In this document: positions 35,845-44,860 of the stretch, piece by piece
How positions within the stretch are numbered: the stretch's first letter is position 1
How the letters are laid out: each line of letters starts with the position of its first letter
Assembly: GCF_031844685.1 (NCBI RefSeq)
Contig: NZ_CP134605.1
Span: forward strand, 2,314,001-2,378,000
Direction of reading: 5' to 3'
Source: Streptomyces sp. ITFR-21
Lineage (GTDB): Bacteria > Actinomycetota > Actinomycetes > Streptomycetales > Streptomycetaceae
DNA length: 64,000 nucleotides
The notes under the pieces: model-generated
The model's database searches: none
Told to the model about the DNA's origin: nothing
Seen by the model: the letters and a program-made list of their open reading frames with translations, nothing else
Program-made: the position numbers and the translations under genes

Positions 35845-36350
35845 CAACCACCGTTTACGCTCTTGTGGACAGTCCCTGCGGCCCGCTGACCCTGGTGGCC
35901 AGGGACGGCGCGCTCGCCGGCCTCTACATGACCGACCACCGGCACCGTCCACCTCTGGAGAGCTTCGGCGCGCGGGTCGAGCCGGACGGACTCCCCGCGC
36001 TCGCCGAGGTGTCGGAGCAGCTGTCGGCGTACTTCGCCGGCGGCCTGACCCGTTTCGACCTGCCGCTGGCGGCCGTCGGCACCCCGTTCCAGCGGCGCGT
36101 CTGGTCGGCGTTGAACGACATCCCTTACGGCGAGACGGTCTCGTACGGCCGACTCGCAGCGTCCCTCGGCCAGCCGGGCGCCTCCCGCGCCGTGGGCCTG
36201 GCCAACGGCAAGAACCCGATCAGCATCATCGTGCCCTGCCACCGGGTGGTCGGCGCCAACGGCAGCCTGACCGGCTACGGCGGCGGCCTGGAGCGCAAGC
36301 GCTGGCTGCTGGGCCTCGAAGGCGGGCTCTGCCGACCGACGCTGATCTGA
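35841..36350 (+). CDS. ogt: Methylated-DNA--[protein]-cysteine S-methyltransferase
   Basis: A suicide enzyme that removes methyl groups from O6-methylguanine. The 169-aa protein has the DNA-binding helix (TPFQRRVWSALNDIPYGETVSYGRLA) and the acceptor-Cys motif IVPCHRVVGANGSLTGYGGGLERK. ATG 35841 follows GGAGAAAGG and overlaps the alkA stop by 4 bases. The pair forms an alkylation-damage operon, usually controlled by the Ada domain, which may be compromised here by the frameshift upstream. Confidence 0.96.
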   Translation: MTTTVYALVDSPCGPLTLVARDGALAGLYMTDHRHRPPLESFGARVEPDGLPALAEVSEQLSAYFAGGLTRFDLPLAAVGTPFQRRVWSALNDIPYGETVSYGRLAASLGQPGASRAVGLANGKNPISIIVPCHRVVGANGSLTGYGGGLERKRWLLGLEGGLCRPTLI

Positions 36351-36366
36351 CCGCCGGCCGCGGCGG

Positions 36367-36399
36367 CGGTGGTGCCGGGGACCGTCCGGAGCACCACCG
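36367..36399. terminator. Bidirectional terminator candidate between ogt and the YfhO gene
   Basis: CGGTGGTGC/GCACCACCG, a 9-bp perfect stem with a 15-base loop between convergent stops. Confidence 0.5.
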
Positions 36400-36410
36400 G
36401 CCCGGCGGGG

Positions 36411-39098
36411 TCAGGGGGCGCCCCGCGTCACGGCCTGCGCGTGCTGCCGCAGCGGCACGTCCTCGGCAACCGCCGGGCCGGTCCGCCTCCTTCGCCGCCA
36501 CCCGTATCCGGCCAGTGCCGCCAGTCCGAGCAGCGAGACCCCGCACGCCGCTTCGCCGAGCCGCAGCCCCGGCGGGGTGAAGGAGCAGGAGACCGTGTTC
36601 GTACGGCCGTCGAGCGGCACGGCCAGCAACCCGAGGTACGACGCCGCCGGACGCGCCGGGCCGTGACCGGCCGAACAGCTCCACCCGGCGATGTCGGGCG
36701 CGGCCACTACCGCGAACCCGCGTGCCTGCGGCGGAAGGTGGGCCCGGATGCCGTCGGAGGTCACGTCCACCCGGGTTGCTCCGGTGGCGGCGAGGTGCCG
36801 CTCGGCCGCCGCCAGCCGGGCCTGGTCGAGGCAGCCGATCCCGTCGGCTTGGACCGTGCTGGGCCCCTGCGCGGGGTGCAGCAGCAAGGTGAACCGCCCG
36901 CTGTGCGGGGTGGCTCCGAGCCGCTGTACCGGCGCGCGGTGGCTGGTCATCCGGCCCTGGTACGCGATCGGCGCGCTGCCGGGTGCGCGCACCGATCCGG
37001 TGAAGTCCGGTGACCAGAAGTAGAGTTGGCTGCCCGCCGGGCAGGACGAGGCAAGGCGGTAGATACGCTGCCGGCCGCCCGGGGTGCGGTAGGCGCCGTT
37101 TCTGCCCGGCCGCAGCGTGCGCCCGTCGGCGTCGGTCACCCGCATGCTCCCGCCGGTGGTGTAGACGCGGCTTCCGAGCAGCAACTCCTGGTTGCGGTAC
37201 GGCGATCGGCCGTATCCGGTGGTCGGCCCGGCGGCGCGTACGGTGACCAGCGGCGGCACCGCCCGGCGGGTGACGGTGGGCCGGGGGGCCGGTCCCTGAG
37301 CGCCGTGGCGCGGCTCGGGCGGCGAGTGCAGCCGGGCGCCGACGGAGAAGATCACGTCGGTGACCGGGTTGTCGAGACTCTGGGGGGAGCGCCCGTGCGA
37401 GGTCCACCCGCCGCCGAGCGCCGCGAGCGTACCGGACCACACCGCCGAGGTGAGGCTGCTGTAGTACTGCGCGCCCTGTCCGCCGACGGCCAACGCGTCG
37501 TTCCCGACGGTCTGTTCGCGTCCCGGCTCGGTCCGGTAACGCGGCCAGCCGTCGGCGTCGGCGAGGGCCCGCCGTTCCTCGCCCTGCCGCTGCCCCCAGG
37601 CAGGGTAGTCGTCCAGCAGGCCGCGCCTCTTGTGGTCGGTCCAGGCGTCGGTGACCGCCGCCTGCCCCAACTGGGCCGCCAGCAGCAGGCCGACGGCCAG
37701 CACGGCCGGGAGGCTGGCGCGTATGGACACAACTCCCTTGTCCTGCAGGCGCCGGAGCAGCAGCAGCCCTCCGTAGGCGGCCACCAGGCCGCCGGCGAGC
37801 AGGGGATACGTGGTGGGCCCGGCCAGTTTGTGGTCCGCGCCGAGCGCGACGAAAACGGTCATCAGTCCCATCAGCCCTGCTCCGTAGGCCAGTTGGCGCG
37901 GGCCGGGCAGCCGGTGGGCGACCGACTGCCACGCGCCGATCACCATGGCGCCGCTGAGCACGAAGGTCTGCCGGTACGGGCTGCCGTTGGGCTCGGTGAA
38001 GGCGTGCCACATCAGGTGCGTCGGCTTCAGCTCGAAGGACACGGCGACCACGACCGCCAGCGCCGGCCACACGACGCGGTCCCGCCGCGGCACCGCCGGG
38101 TGGAAGGGCAGCACGAACGCGAGCAGCAGCGCGGCGGTACCGATGTAGGTGGAGGGCGTCGCGAAGCCGTACGTGCCCGGAAGCATCCGCATCAGCAGGT
38201 CGGCGAAGGGCAGCGGACGGAAGGCGGGCAGTGAGAGCGGGGACGCGAGCTTCGTGCCCTTGACGATGGTGAGCAGCACGGGTGCGGTCAGGCCGATACC
38301 GAGGACGGTGGTGAGGGCGGCGCGGCCGAAGGTGAGTGCGGCGTGGCGGGCGGGAGTCCGCGGCCGTCCGCCGGGCTTCGCCGAAGCCGAACCCGGGCCG
38401 GGTCCCGGATCCGGTACCGCCGCCGGGACCGGAACCGGCTCGGTGAGCAGCCGGGCGGCGAGGAACAGTGCGGCGCCGAGCGTGGCCATGTACGCGGTGT
38501 AGAAGTTCGCGGCCCAGCACAGGGCGACCACCAGGACGCCGGTCGCCGTCCGCCGGCCTTGCCGCGCCCACTCCCCGACCATGCACAGCAGTGGGAGGGC
38601 GGTCAGGCCGTCGAGCCACATCGGGTTGTAGGACGCCAGCATCAGCGTCCACCCGCACAGCGCGTACGACACCCCGAGCAGCCCGGCCGCCCACCGAGGC
38701 CCGGGACGCAGCACGAGCAGCAGCACCGCCATCGCCGCTGCCGCCGAGCCGAGTTCGAGCACGCTGACGACGTAGACGGCCAGGTCGATGCGGTCCCGCG
38801 GGAAGAGCGCGACCAGCGGCGCGAACGGGCTCGCCAGATACGTGCCGAAGTCGGGCAGGAAACTGCTGCCGTAACCGGACTGCCAGTTCAGCAGCCAGCC
38901 GCCGTCCGCCCTGCCGTGCAGCAGATCCCACAGGTGGGCGTGGAAGGGCACGTACTGGTTGCCGAGGTCGCTCACGCTGCGCGTCCGGGTCCCGAACGGA
39001 TACTGCCGCGCCAGCGCGTCCCCCGCGCAGAACGCGATCATCGTCAGCCCGGCGGCGGTCAGCGCCGCCCGTAGCCGGCCGGCGTGCTCGGATGTCAT
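36411..39098 (-). CDS. YfhO-family multispanning membrane protein
   Basis: An 895-aa membrane protein of the YfhO/GT-C-like family. The N-terminal half has about 10-12 hydrophobic segments (from LTMIAFCAGDALARQYPFG). Early family motifs are DLGNQYVPFHAHLWDLL and LASYNPMWLDGLTALPLL. A large extracytoplasmic domain follows (about 500-850), and a final TM (GVSLLGLAALAGYGW) precedes a basic tail. In Firmicutes YfhO takes part in lipoteichoic acid glycosylation; the acceptor in Streptomyces is unknown. ATG 39098 has AGGGG 5 bases upstream; the in-frame TTG/ATG further up (39140) is less likely. Confidence 0.88.
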   Translation of the reverse strand: MTSEHAGRLRAALTAAGLTMIAFCAGDALARQYPFGTRTRSVSDLGNQYVPFHAHLWDLLHGRADGGWLLNWQSGYGSSFLPDFGTYLASPFAPLVALFPRDRIDLAVYVVSVLELGSAAAAMAVLLLVLRPGPRWAAGLLGVSYALCGWTLMLASYNPMWLDGLTALPLLCMVGEWARQGRRTATGVLVVALCWAANFYTAYMATLGAALFLAARLLTEPVPVPAAVPDPGPGPGSASAKPGGRPRTPARHAALTFGRAALTTVLGIGLTAPVLLTIVKGTKLASPLSLPAFRPLPFADLLMRMLPGTYGFATPSTYIGTAALLLAFVLPFHPAVPRRDRVVWPALAVVVAVSFELKPTHLMWHAFTEPNGSPYRQTFVLSGAMVIGAWQSVAHRLPGPRQLAYGAGLMGLMTVFVALGADHKLAGPTTYPLLAGGLVAAYGGLLLLRRLQDKGVVSIRASLPAVLAVGLLLAAQLGQAAVTDAWTDHKRRGLLDDYPAWGQRQGEERRALADADGWPRYRTEPGREQTVGNDALAVGGQGAQYYSSLTSAVWSGTLAALGGGWTSHGRSPQSLDNPVTDVIFSVGARLHSPPEPRHGAQGPAPRPTVTRRAVPPLVTVRAAGPTTGYGRSPYRNQELLLGSRVYTTGGSMRVTDADGRTLRPGRNGAYRTPGGRQRIYRLASSCPAGSQLYFWSPDFTGSVRAPGSAPIAYQGRMTSHRAPVQRLGATPHSGRFTLLLHPAQGPSTVQADGIGCLDQARLAAAERHLAATGATRVDVTSDGIRAHLPPQARGFAVVAAPDIAGWSCSAGHGPARPAASYLGLLAVPLDGRTNTVSCSFTPPGLRLGEAACGVSLLGLAALAGYGWRRRRRTGPAVAEDVPLRQHAQAVTRGAP

Positions 39099-39524
39099 CG
39101 ATTCCCCTGTCGCGTACGGCCTGCCCGGCGCAAATATCACTGACAGTTAGGCAGTCTGGTACGACGGAATGATGTATGCCAAGCATCTTCGGGGGTGAAT
39201 CAGGGTCCCCGACCGGTAATTGACTTCGATCGGTGACAACCTTTACATACTCTCAACATCCCAGGTGGAACCGAAGTATGGCGATCCGCATCCGCCTATT
39301 GACGGTTCATCACTCTGCACAGGATACGGGTCGCATCCGCATGTCCGCGGATTCGTATGCAACCACCCGGGTTTCACGCTCTGTAATAACATTCCTCTGT
39401 CGCCGCCCACCCTCGACACCGGTGTCCGGCTGTACGGGATCGGGCCGCCACGGTGACCAACCGCACGCCGATGATCGGACCGGCCCGCCGAACACCCGTC
39501 AGAGCGACCGGCGTCCTGCGCGAC
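39099..39524. other. AT-richer gene-free interval
   Basis: This 426-base gap upstream of the YfhO gene and downstream of tetR has a clearly lower GC content (near half by eye at 39140-39400) than the flanking DNA. A plus-strand TTGACT (39220-39225) with TACATA 18 bases on (39244-39249) looks like a promoter but faces no annotated gene. The only ORF there (39220-39456) has no coding-type wobble bias. It may hold the minus-strand yfhO promoter, an sRNA, or foreign DNA. Confidence 0.45.
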
Positions 39525-40121
39525 TTACGCGAGCCGCAGCGCGGGCACCACGACGGCGTCGATGAACCGGTGGCTGTACTCCGGGTCGGGGTCGATGCCC
39601 TCGATGATCGGACGGGCCAGTGCGGCGCCGAAGAGCAGGTGCGGAAGGAAGTGGCCCGCGGGACTGTCCGCGGCGATTTCGCCGCGGTCCACGGCGCGCT
39701 GCACCAGGTCGCGGAAGCTGGCCAGCTCCGGCTCGACGAGCAGTTCGCGCAGCGCGCGGAACAGGTCCTCGTTCCGGAAGGCCGCGTGAGCGAGGCCGCG
39801 CATCAGTTCCTGGTCACGCTTGGACTCGTTCGCGTCATGACATCTGACGAACTCGTGGAGGTCGCCCGGCAGCGACCCGGTGTCGATGTCCGCGAGCGAC
39901 ACCGGTTTGTGGTGCCGCAGCGCGGTGGCGACCAGTTCCGGCTTGCCCTTCCACTGGCGGTAGAGGGTGGCCTTGCTGGCCCGGGTGCGGGCGGCGACCG
40001 CGTCCATGGTCAGCGCCTCGTAGCCGACCTCCCGCAGCAACTCGACGACGGCCTCGTACAGCTCCCGCTCGCGCTCGGGGGTCAGGCGGGTACGACGCGG
40101 AGTGGTTGCCTCCAGCGACAT
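39525..40121 (-). CDS. TetR family transcriptional regulator
   Basis: A 198-aa repressor-type regulator. The N-terminal HTH is LYEAVVELLREVGYEALTMDAVAARTRASKATLYRQWKGKPEL, a very typical TetR domain. The helical C-terminal ligand domain resembles the TetR_C_11 type (RDQELMRGLAHAAFRNEDLF). ATG 40121 follows AGGAGG at 7 bases. A perfect palindrome lies about 80 bases upstream, so it probably represses itself. No enzyme or pump gene is divergent from it (the next item is tRNA-Ala), so other targets may lie elsewhere. Confidence 0.92.
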   Translation of the reverse strand: MSLEATTPRRTRLTPERERELYEAVVELLREVGYEALTMDAVAARTRASKATLYRQWKGKPELVATALRHHKPVSLADIDTGSLPGDLHEFVRCHDANESKRDQELMRGLAHAAFRNEDLFRALRELLVEPELASFRDLVQRAVDRGEIAADSPAGHFLPHLLFGAALARPIIEGIDPDPEYSHRFIDAVVVPALRLA

Positions 40122-40198
40122 GTCCTGTCCTCCTGTCCACGACGAGTGAAGCGCCACTGTCGAAACGATGCCGTACACCCAGAGAGTAGACGGCGCCT

Positions 40199-40222
40199 GA
40201 TCGAAACGCCACCGTTTCGATC
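40199..40222. promoter_or_regulatory. TetR-type operator palindrome
   Basis: GATCGAAACG and CGTTTCGATC form a perfect 10+10 inverted repeat around CCAC, 77 bases upstream of tetR. A half-site TGTCGAAACG is at 40158-40167. The geometry and position suggest tetR autoregulation. Confidence 0.7.
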
Positions 40223-40329
40223 GTACGTCGCACCACTTCCCTCCCGGGCCGCCCCGCCCCCGCTCGGCGGACCGCCTGCCTGGCCGCCGTTCGGACACCC
40301 GCCGTGGGACAGCCCCGGAAACAACAAAA

Positions 40330-40357
40330 TCCCGTCCGATCAACAGACCGGACGGGA
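40330..40357 (-). terminator. Intrinsic terminator of tRNA-Ala
   Basis: Read on the minus strand: TCCCGTCCG, a 10-base loop, CGGACGGGA, followed by ATTTTGTTGTTT. A 9-bp stem plus T-rich tail is a textbook rho-independent terminator, 43 bases after the tRNA 3' end. Confidence 0.85.
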
Positions 40358-40400
40358 ACCCGCCAACCAATCCTCGACCAAACCGAGAACAGTCGAAAAG

Positions 40401-40474
40401 TGGACCTGAGGGGATTCGAACCCCTGACCCCCTCGATGCGAACGAGGTGCGCTACCGGACTGCGCCACAGGCCC
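40401..40474 (-). tRNA. tRNA-Ala (anticodon CGC)
   Basis: A 74-nt cloverleaf on the minus strand. The 7-bp acceptor stem GGGCCTG/CAGGTCC includes the G3:U70 alanine identity pair. The anticodon arm is CCTCG-TTCGCAT-CGAGG with anticodon CGC (codon GCG), and the T arm GGGG-TTCGAAT-CCCC is canonical. The CCA end is not encoded. An intrinsic terminator follows, and a TAGAGT -10 precedes it. Confidence 0.97.
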
Positions 40475-40488
40475 TTGCGACGAGGAAA

Positions 40489-40494
40489 ACTCTA
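40489..40494 (-). promoter_or_regulatory. -10 hexamer TAGAGT of tRNA-Ala
   Basis: TAGAGT fits TANNNT and lies 14 bases before the mature tRNA 5' end. TTCACG on the same strand at 40514-40519 could be a -35, though at a long 19-base spacing. It sits between the sepX stop and the tRNA. Confidence 0.4.
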
Positions 40495-40565
40495 GCATCC
40501 CGGCGAGGGTGTTCGTGAACGCGATATCGGCAGGTCCGCGAGCGGCCCGGCCGCCGCGGGCCCGG

Positions 40566-41618
40566 TCATTCGTTGGCGGCGCGGGGCCGGTCGCCCTCGG
40601 CGTACTGGTCGAAGAGGGGGGTACGGCCGCCGCGGGGGCGGCGCGCGGGGGGGCGCTGGTCGCGTTCGCGGGCGGGCCCGGGCTCGCGCGGTTCGCGGGA
40701 GACGGCCGGGTCCGCAGGCGTCGTACCGGAGCGCGCCGGGCTCCACGTGTCAGCCGCTCCGAGATCGACGCCGCCCGGGGTGCGGGGGGCGACCGGAGCG
40801 GTGACGTAGGTGGGCAGCGGCACCGGTACGGGATCCCAGCCGTCGTCGGCGCCCTGCTGGGCGCGCTGCTGGTCGATCCACTCCGCGTGGTCGGTCTGCT
40901 CGACCAGGGCGCGGCGGTCGGCGGTACGGGGCGAGGGGGTCCGCACGTGGGGCACTGCCGGGACGGCGGGCGCGGCAGGGCGCTCCTCCCTGGCCGCGGG
41001 CGCGGGCGGCGCCTCGGAACGGGCCCGGAGGCGGCGCGCGGCCTCGATCGCGTGCCGCTGGTCCAGCCGCACCTCGTAGCGGCGGCGCTCCTGGCGGCGC
41101 ATCTGCCCGATGTAGACGGTGAGCAGCACGGCGGGGACGGCCGGCACCCATAGCAGGCCGACACCGCCGACGGCCGCCACGACGGCGCCGACGGTGAAGA
41201 CGAAGAAGAGCGTCGTGGTGGTACGCCGACGGCGCACCAGTACCTTCGCACGCTGGCTTCCGGCCGCCGCGGTCGCCGAGGCGCCGGATGCAGACGGGGA
41301 CGCGGGCCCCGGGCGGGCGGCGGGACGGCGCACCTCAGTCGCGGGCACGGCGAGGCTCCGGACGTCGACCGGACCCACGGGGTCGGCGCCGTCCTCCTCC
41401 TGCTCCTGCGTGTCGGCGGCGGGATCGACGCTCTCACCTCGCGCCTTCGCGACCCGTCGCTCCATTGCCGCCCGCCCGGACAGAAGCCGGATGGCGGTAC
41501 TGAAGCGTTCGGTCGGACGCGCTTCGTTGAGCTCATCCTGCCTACGGAGCCACATGGGCACCAAGTAGGCAGCCCAGGCCCCGACAATGACTGCGTAGAT
41601 GAGGCCACTACTGCTCAC
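40566..41618 (-). CDS. sepX: SepX/GlpR-like actinobacterial divisome membrane protein
   Basis: A 350-aa actinobacterial signature protein. The N-terminal TM is SSGLIYAVIVGAWAAYLVPMWL, followed by a conserved cytoplasmic stretch (RRQDELNEARPTERFSTAIRLLSGR). Two closely spaced TMs follow (LFFVFTVGAVVAAVGGVGLLWVPAVPAVLLTVYI), then a long Pro/Arg-rich disordered tail. The architecture matches Streptomyces SepX and the corynebacterial GlpR, a membrane receptor of the gephyrin-like protein Glp that takes part in septum and polar growth (established for those proteins, assigned here from memory). The moeA/glp gene is four genes upstream on the same strand. GTG 41618 has a leaderless -10. Confidence 0.75.
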   Translation of the reverse strand: MSSSGLIYAVIVGAWAAYLVPMWLRRQDELNEARPTERFSTAIRLLSGRAAMERRVAKARGESVDPAADTQEQEEDGADPVGPVDVRSLAVPATEVRRPAARPGPASPSASGASATAAAGSQRAKVLVRRRRTTTTLFFVFTVGAVVAAVGGVGLLWVPAVPAVLLTVYIGQMRRQERRRYEVRLDQRHAIEAARRLRARSEAPPAPAAREERPAAPAVPAVPHVRTPSPRTADRRALVEQTDHAEWIDQQRAQQGADDGWDPVPVPLPTYVTAPVAPRTPGGVDLGAADTWSPARSGTTPADPAVSREPREPGPARERDQRPPARRPRGGRTPLFDQYAEGDRPRAANE

Positions 41619-41625
41619 GCGCTAC

Positions 41626-41631
41626 ACGGTA
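41626..41631 (-). promoter_or_regulatory. -10 hexamer TACCGT of sepX (leaderless)
   Basis: TACCGT ends 7 bases before the GTG start on the minus strand, with no Shine-Dalgarno, implying a leaderless mRNA separate from the rimJ transcript. Confidence 0.45.
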
Positions 41632-41735
41632 GGGGGGATCGCGACACGCCATACGCAATTCGGCCCGGTGTGTCGCACGATCCGGCTGATATGCCGAGAT
41701 TTTCTTCCAGCGGGCCCCTTATTCGAACAATCGTT

Positions 41736-42329
41736 TTATTTACGAGGAGTGCCGGGCCTCGCCTGCCGCCACCGGTGCAGCAACCCTTCCGGTACTTCCT
41801 CGGCGGTCAGCGCGAAGACGAGATGATCACGCCATCCTCCGTCGATATGGAGATAGCGAGGACGCAGCCCTTCCTCCCTGAAGCCGAGCTTTTCCGCCAC
41901 CCGCCGGCTCGGCCCGTTCTCCGGGCGAATGCACACCTCGACCCGGTGCAGACCGACACGCCGGAAGCAGTGGTCGACGGCGAGCGCCACCGAGGTGGGC
42001 ATCACCCCGCGGCCGGCCACCGCCTCGTCGACCCAGTAGCCGATGTGCGCCGAACACATCGAGCCCCAGGTGATCCCGGCGACGGTGAGCTGACCGGCCA
42101 GGCGCCCCTGGTATTCGACGACGAACGGCAGCATGCGCCCGGCGTGTGCCTCACTGCGCAGATGGCGGACCATCTGTCGATATGTCGGCCGCTGGGCGAC
42201 ATGGCCTGGCGGGGCGGGCGGCACGGTGGCCTCCCACGGTCGCAGCCAGTCACGGTTGCGACGGTTGACCTCGCGCCATGCGCGCTGGTCACGCACCCGG
42301 ATCGGGCGGAGGGTGATGTCACCGTCCAC
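41736..42329 (-). CDS. rimJ: RimJ-like GNAT N-acetyltransferase
   Basis: A 197-aa acetyltransferase of the RimJ/RimL type: DITLRPIRVRDQRAWREVNRRNRDWLRPWEAT, acetyl-CoA loop VDEAVAGRGVMPTSVALAVDHCF, and PENGPSRRVAEKLGFREEGLRPRYLHIDG. RimJ acetylates the N-terminus of ribosomal protein S5 in E. coli; the substrate here is inferred. The start is GTG 42329 or TTG 42332. It follows mog after 23 bases, in the conserved galU-moeA-rimJ-GlpR neighbourhood also seen in mycobacteria. Confidence 0.88.
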   Translation of the reverse strand: MDGDITLRPIRVRDQRAWREVNRRNRDWLRPWEATVPPAPPGHVAQRPTYRQMVRHLRSEAHAGRMLPFVVEYQGRLAGQLTVAGITWGSMCSAHIGYWVDEAVAGRGVMPTSVALAVDHCFRRVGLHRVEVCIRPENGPSRRVAEKLGFREEGLRPRYLHIDGGWRDHLVFALTAEEVPEGLLHRWRQARPGTPRK

Positions 42330-42352
42330 CAACTCAACCGGCCAGGACCCGT

Positions 42353-42970
42353 TCAGCTCGGTCTCCCAGTGACGGAGTTCGGATGATCATTCGGCCGGTC
42401 ATCTGACCGGTCGCGCGTCGGGTGATGCGGCTGGCCCGGGTCGCCGTGTGCCCGGCTGGCCGCGTTGTCGTACGGCCGGTTGTTCGGATGATCGCCCCCG
42501 CGAATCTGATCAACGGCATGTACGACCAACGGCGCGAGCACAGCCAAGCCGTCCTTCACCCCGCCGGTCGAACCGGGCAGGTTCACCACCAGGGTGCGTC
42601 CGCTGACGCCCGCCACGCCACGGGAGAGTACGGCGGTGGGCACCTTCTCCCGGCCGGCGGCACGGATCGCCTCGGCGATCCCGGGAACCTCGTAGTCCAG
42701 GAGCCCGCGGGTGACGTCCGGCGTGCGATCGGTCGGCGAGATGCCGGTGCCGCCGGTGGTGATCACCACGTCGTACCCCTCGGCCACCGCCTCACGCAGC
42801 GCCTGCTCCACAGGGGCGCCGTCCGGCACGATCCGCGGGCCGTCGACGGCGAACCCGAGCTCTTCCAGGGCCGCGACGACCAGTGGCCCGCCGCGGTCCT
42901 CGTAGATCCCGGCGGCGGCCCGGTTGGAAGCGGTGACCGCGAGCGCCCACAGGCCGGCGGGACGGGTCAT
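42353..42970 (-). CDS. mog: MogA/MoaB family molybdopterin adenylyltransferase
   Basis: Adenylates molybdopterin before metal insertion. The 205-aa protein has the MPT-binding loop [16 protein letters not shown] (about 72), the [20 protein letters not shown]-terminus and [17 protein letters not shown]-terminal tail of about 40 residues rich in Asp/His/Arg/Pro is low-complexity. ATG 42970 overlaps the moaC stop (ATGA), so moaC and mog are coupled. Confidence 0.93.
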   Translation of the reverse strand: MTRPAGLWALAVTASNRAAAGIYEDRGGPLVVAALEELGFAVDGPRIVPDGAPVEQALREAVAEGYDVVITTGGTGISPTDRTPDVTRGLLDYEVPGIAEAIRAAGREKVPTAVLSRGVAGVSGRTLVVNLPGSTGGVKDGLAVLAPLVVHAVDQIRGGDHPNNRPYDNAASRAHGDPGQPHHPTRDRSDDRPNDHPNSVTGRPS

Positions 42971-43449
42971 GACCGGTGCCAGTCGCCGGATTTCCCGCCG
43001 GTCTTGTCCTCGACGCGGACATCCGTGATGACGGCGCCCTTGTCGACGGCCTTCACCATGTCCACGACGGTCAAGGCGGCGACACTGACGGCGGTCAGCG
43101 CCTCCATCTCCACGCCGGTACGGTCGGTGGTCCTCACCGTCGCGGTGATCTCCACCGCGTCGTCGGCGACCGCGAGATCGACGGTCACCCCAGAGATCGC
43201 GAGTGGGTGGCACAGGGGAATCAGGTCAGGAGTGCGTTTGGCACCCATGATGCCGGCGATCCGCGCGGTGGCGAGGGCGTCGCCCTTGGGCAGGCCCTCG
43301 CCCCGCAGCAGTTCCACGACACGCGGGGCCACCAGGACCCGCCCCGTGGCGCGCGCCGAGCGTGCGGTGACGTCCTTGGCGGAGACATCGACCATGCGGG
43401 CCGCGCCCGCCTCGTCGAGGTGGGTGAGGTGCTGCTGGGCGCTGCTCAT
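42967..43449 (-). CDS. moaC: Cyclic pyranopterin monophosphate synthase MoaC
   Basis: Makes cyclic pyranopterin monophosphate, the first pterin intermediate of Moco synthesis, with MoaA. The 160-aa protein has the conserved [43 protein letters not shown] and [25 protein letters not shown] blocks, with the catalytic Lys in the latter. GGGAG lies 4 bases before ATG 43449. Follows moeA after 88 bases and overlaps mog. Confidence 0.96.
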   Translation of the reverse strand: MSSAQQHLTHLDEAGAARMVDVSAKDVTARSARATGRVLVAPRVVELLRGEGLPKGDALATARIAGIMGAKRTPDLIPLCHPLAISGVTVDLAVADDAVEITATVRTTDRTGVEMEALTAVSVAALTVVDMVKAVDKGAVITDVRVEDKTGGKSGDWHRS

Positions 43450-43537
43450 CGTTCTCCCGGTGCGGTCTCTAGGGCAGACACCGTACCGGCACGTGCCCGC
43501 GTACGGACCGGCGGTCCGCAGCCCGGGACGCGGGCGG

Positions 43538-44860
43538 CTAGTCCAGCAGAACCACGTCGACCTCGGTGCCCGCCGCGACCGAGGTGACCGCCTCCGATAC
43601 GACGATCAGCGCGTCGGCGTGGGCGAGTGCCTTGACCAGGTGTGAAGCCGCGCCACCCACAGGCGTGACCGTCCCGGTCGCGTGATCGTAATGTCCGCGC
43701 AGGAACTGGCGTTTTCCTTCGGGCGACCTGTCGATCGCCGCGGAACACCTCGCTCGTACGACTTCCCGATGAACGGCGCCTACCCCCATGAGAGTGCGGA
43801 TCACCGGCCGTACGAACAGCTCGAAGGACACATAGGCACTGACGGGATTGCCGGGGAGCGCGAGCAGCGGGGTGCGGTCGGGGCCGATCCGGCCGAAGCC
43901 CTGCGGCTTGCCCGGCTGCATCGCGAGCTCGCGGAACTGCACGAACCCGGCCGCACTCCCCGCGTCGTCTCCGAAGGAGTCTCCGAGCGACGACAGCGCC
44001 TCCTTGACGACGTCGTACGCACCGACGCTGACGCCGCCGCTGGTGACGATGACATCGGCCCGGATCAGCTGGTCCTCGATGGTGGCGCGCAGCGTCTCGA
44101 CCTCGTCGGCGACGGCACCGACGCGGTACGCGATCGCGCCGGCGGCTCGTGCGGCAGCGGTGAGGGCGTAGCTGTTGGAGTCGTGGATGCGGCCGGGGGC
44201 GAGTTCCTCGTCAGGCTCGACGAGTTCGCTGCCGGTGGACAGCACCACCACCCTGGGCCGCGGCCTTACCGTCACGGTGCCCCGCCCGACGGCTGCCAGC
44301 AGACCGATCTGCGGCGGCCCGAGCACGGTGCCGGCGGCCAGCGCCAGGTCCCCGGCCGCCGCGTCGCTCCCTCTGGCGCGTACGAACTGCCCCGCCGTCG
44401 CCGGCTGGTGCACCCGCACCTCGCCGGCCGCGCCCGAGGGATCGACGCTGTGCGCCGTCATGGCGGTCGCACGGCCACTCCCGGCCCCGCCGTCCGTCCA
44501 CTCCACAGGGACGACCGCCTCGGCCCCCGGAGGGATCGGGGCGCCTGTCATGATCCTGGCGGCCTGGCCGGGTCCGACGGTCGGCAGTACGCCGCTGCCT
44601 GCTGCGACGTCACCGATCACTTCGAGGACGGCTGGGTGCTCGGGTGCCGCGGCCCGGGTGTCGGCGACCCGTACGGCGTAACCGTCCATGGAGCTGTTCT
44701 CGAACGGCGGCAGCGCGACCGGCACCGTGACGTCCTCGACCAGTACGCATCCTTGGGCGTCGAGCAGTTGCAGCTCGATCGGGTCGAGCGGGGCGAGCTG
44801 GCCGAGGATGTTCGCCAAGTGTTCGCTGACAGACCACACGCGGTCGGCGCCCTGACTCAC
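43538..44860 (-). CDS. moeA: MoeA/gephyrin-like protein (molybdopterin molybdotransferase; Glp-type divisome partner)
   Basis: A 440-aa MoeA-fold protein: [53 protein letters not shown], the MPT-binding [14 protein letters not shown], and [22 protein letters not shown]. The canonical role is inserting molybdate into adenylated molybdopterin. Actinobacteria have several paralogues, and the one next to galU and glpR/sepX corresponds to Glp, which links to FtsZ and the GlpR receptor in Corynebacterium. Both roles are possible. The GTG start overlaps the galU stop by 4 bases. Confidence 0.9.
   Translation of the reverse strand: MSQGADRVWSVSEHLANILGQLAPLDPIELQLLDAQGCVLVEDVTVPVALPPFENSSMDGYAVRVADTRAAAPEHPAVLEVIGDVAAGSGVLPTVGPGQAARIMTGAPIPPGAEAVVPVEWTDGGAGSGRATAMTAHSVDPSGAAGEVRVHQPATAGQFVRARGSDAAAGDLALAAGTVLGPPQIGLLAAVGRGTVTVRPRPRVVVLSTGSELVEPDEELAPGRIHDSNSYALTAAARAAGAIAYRVGAVADEVETLRATIEDQLIRADVIVTSGGVSVGAYDVVKEALSSLGDSFGDDAGSAAGFVQFRELAMQPGKPQGFGRIGPDRTPLLALPGNPVSAYVSFELFVRPVIRTLMGVGAVHREVVRARCSAAIDRSPEGKRQFLRGHYDHATGTVTPVGGAASHLVKALAHADALIVVSEAVTSVAAGTEVDVVLLD

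Noticed and set aside
36226..39186. 986-aa minus-strand ORF overlapping the YfhO gene in another frame
   Set aside because: Arg/Pro/Ala-rich composition with no domains; it is a GC-bias shadow of the YfhO reading frame, which has membrane segments and family motifs.
39220..39456. 78-aa plus-strand ORF in the AT-richer island
   Set aside because: Codon third positions are not GC-biased and no homology is recognisable; kept as non-coding.
40304..40495. Plus-strand 63-aa ORF
   Set aside because: It is the complement of tRNA-Ala, and GFEPLTPSMRTRCATGLRHRP-like translations are a known artefact of tRNA genes.
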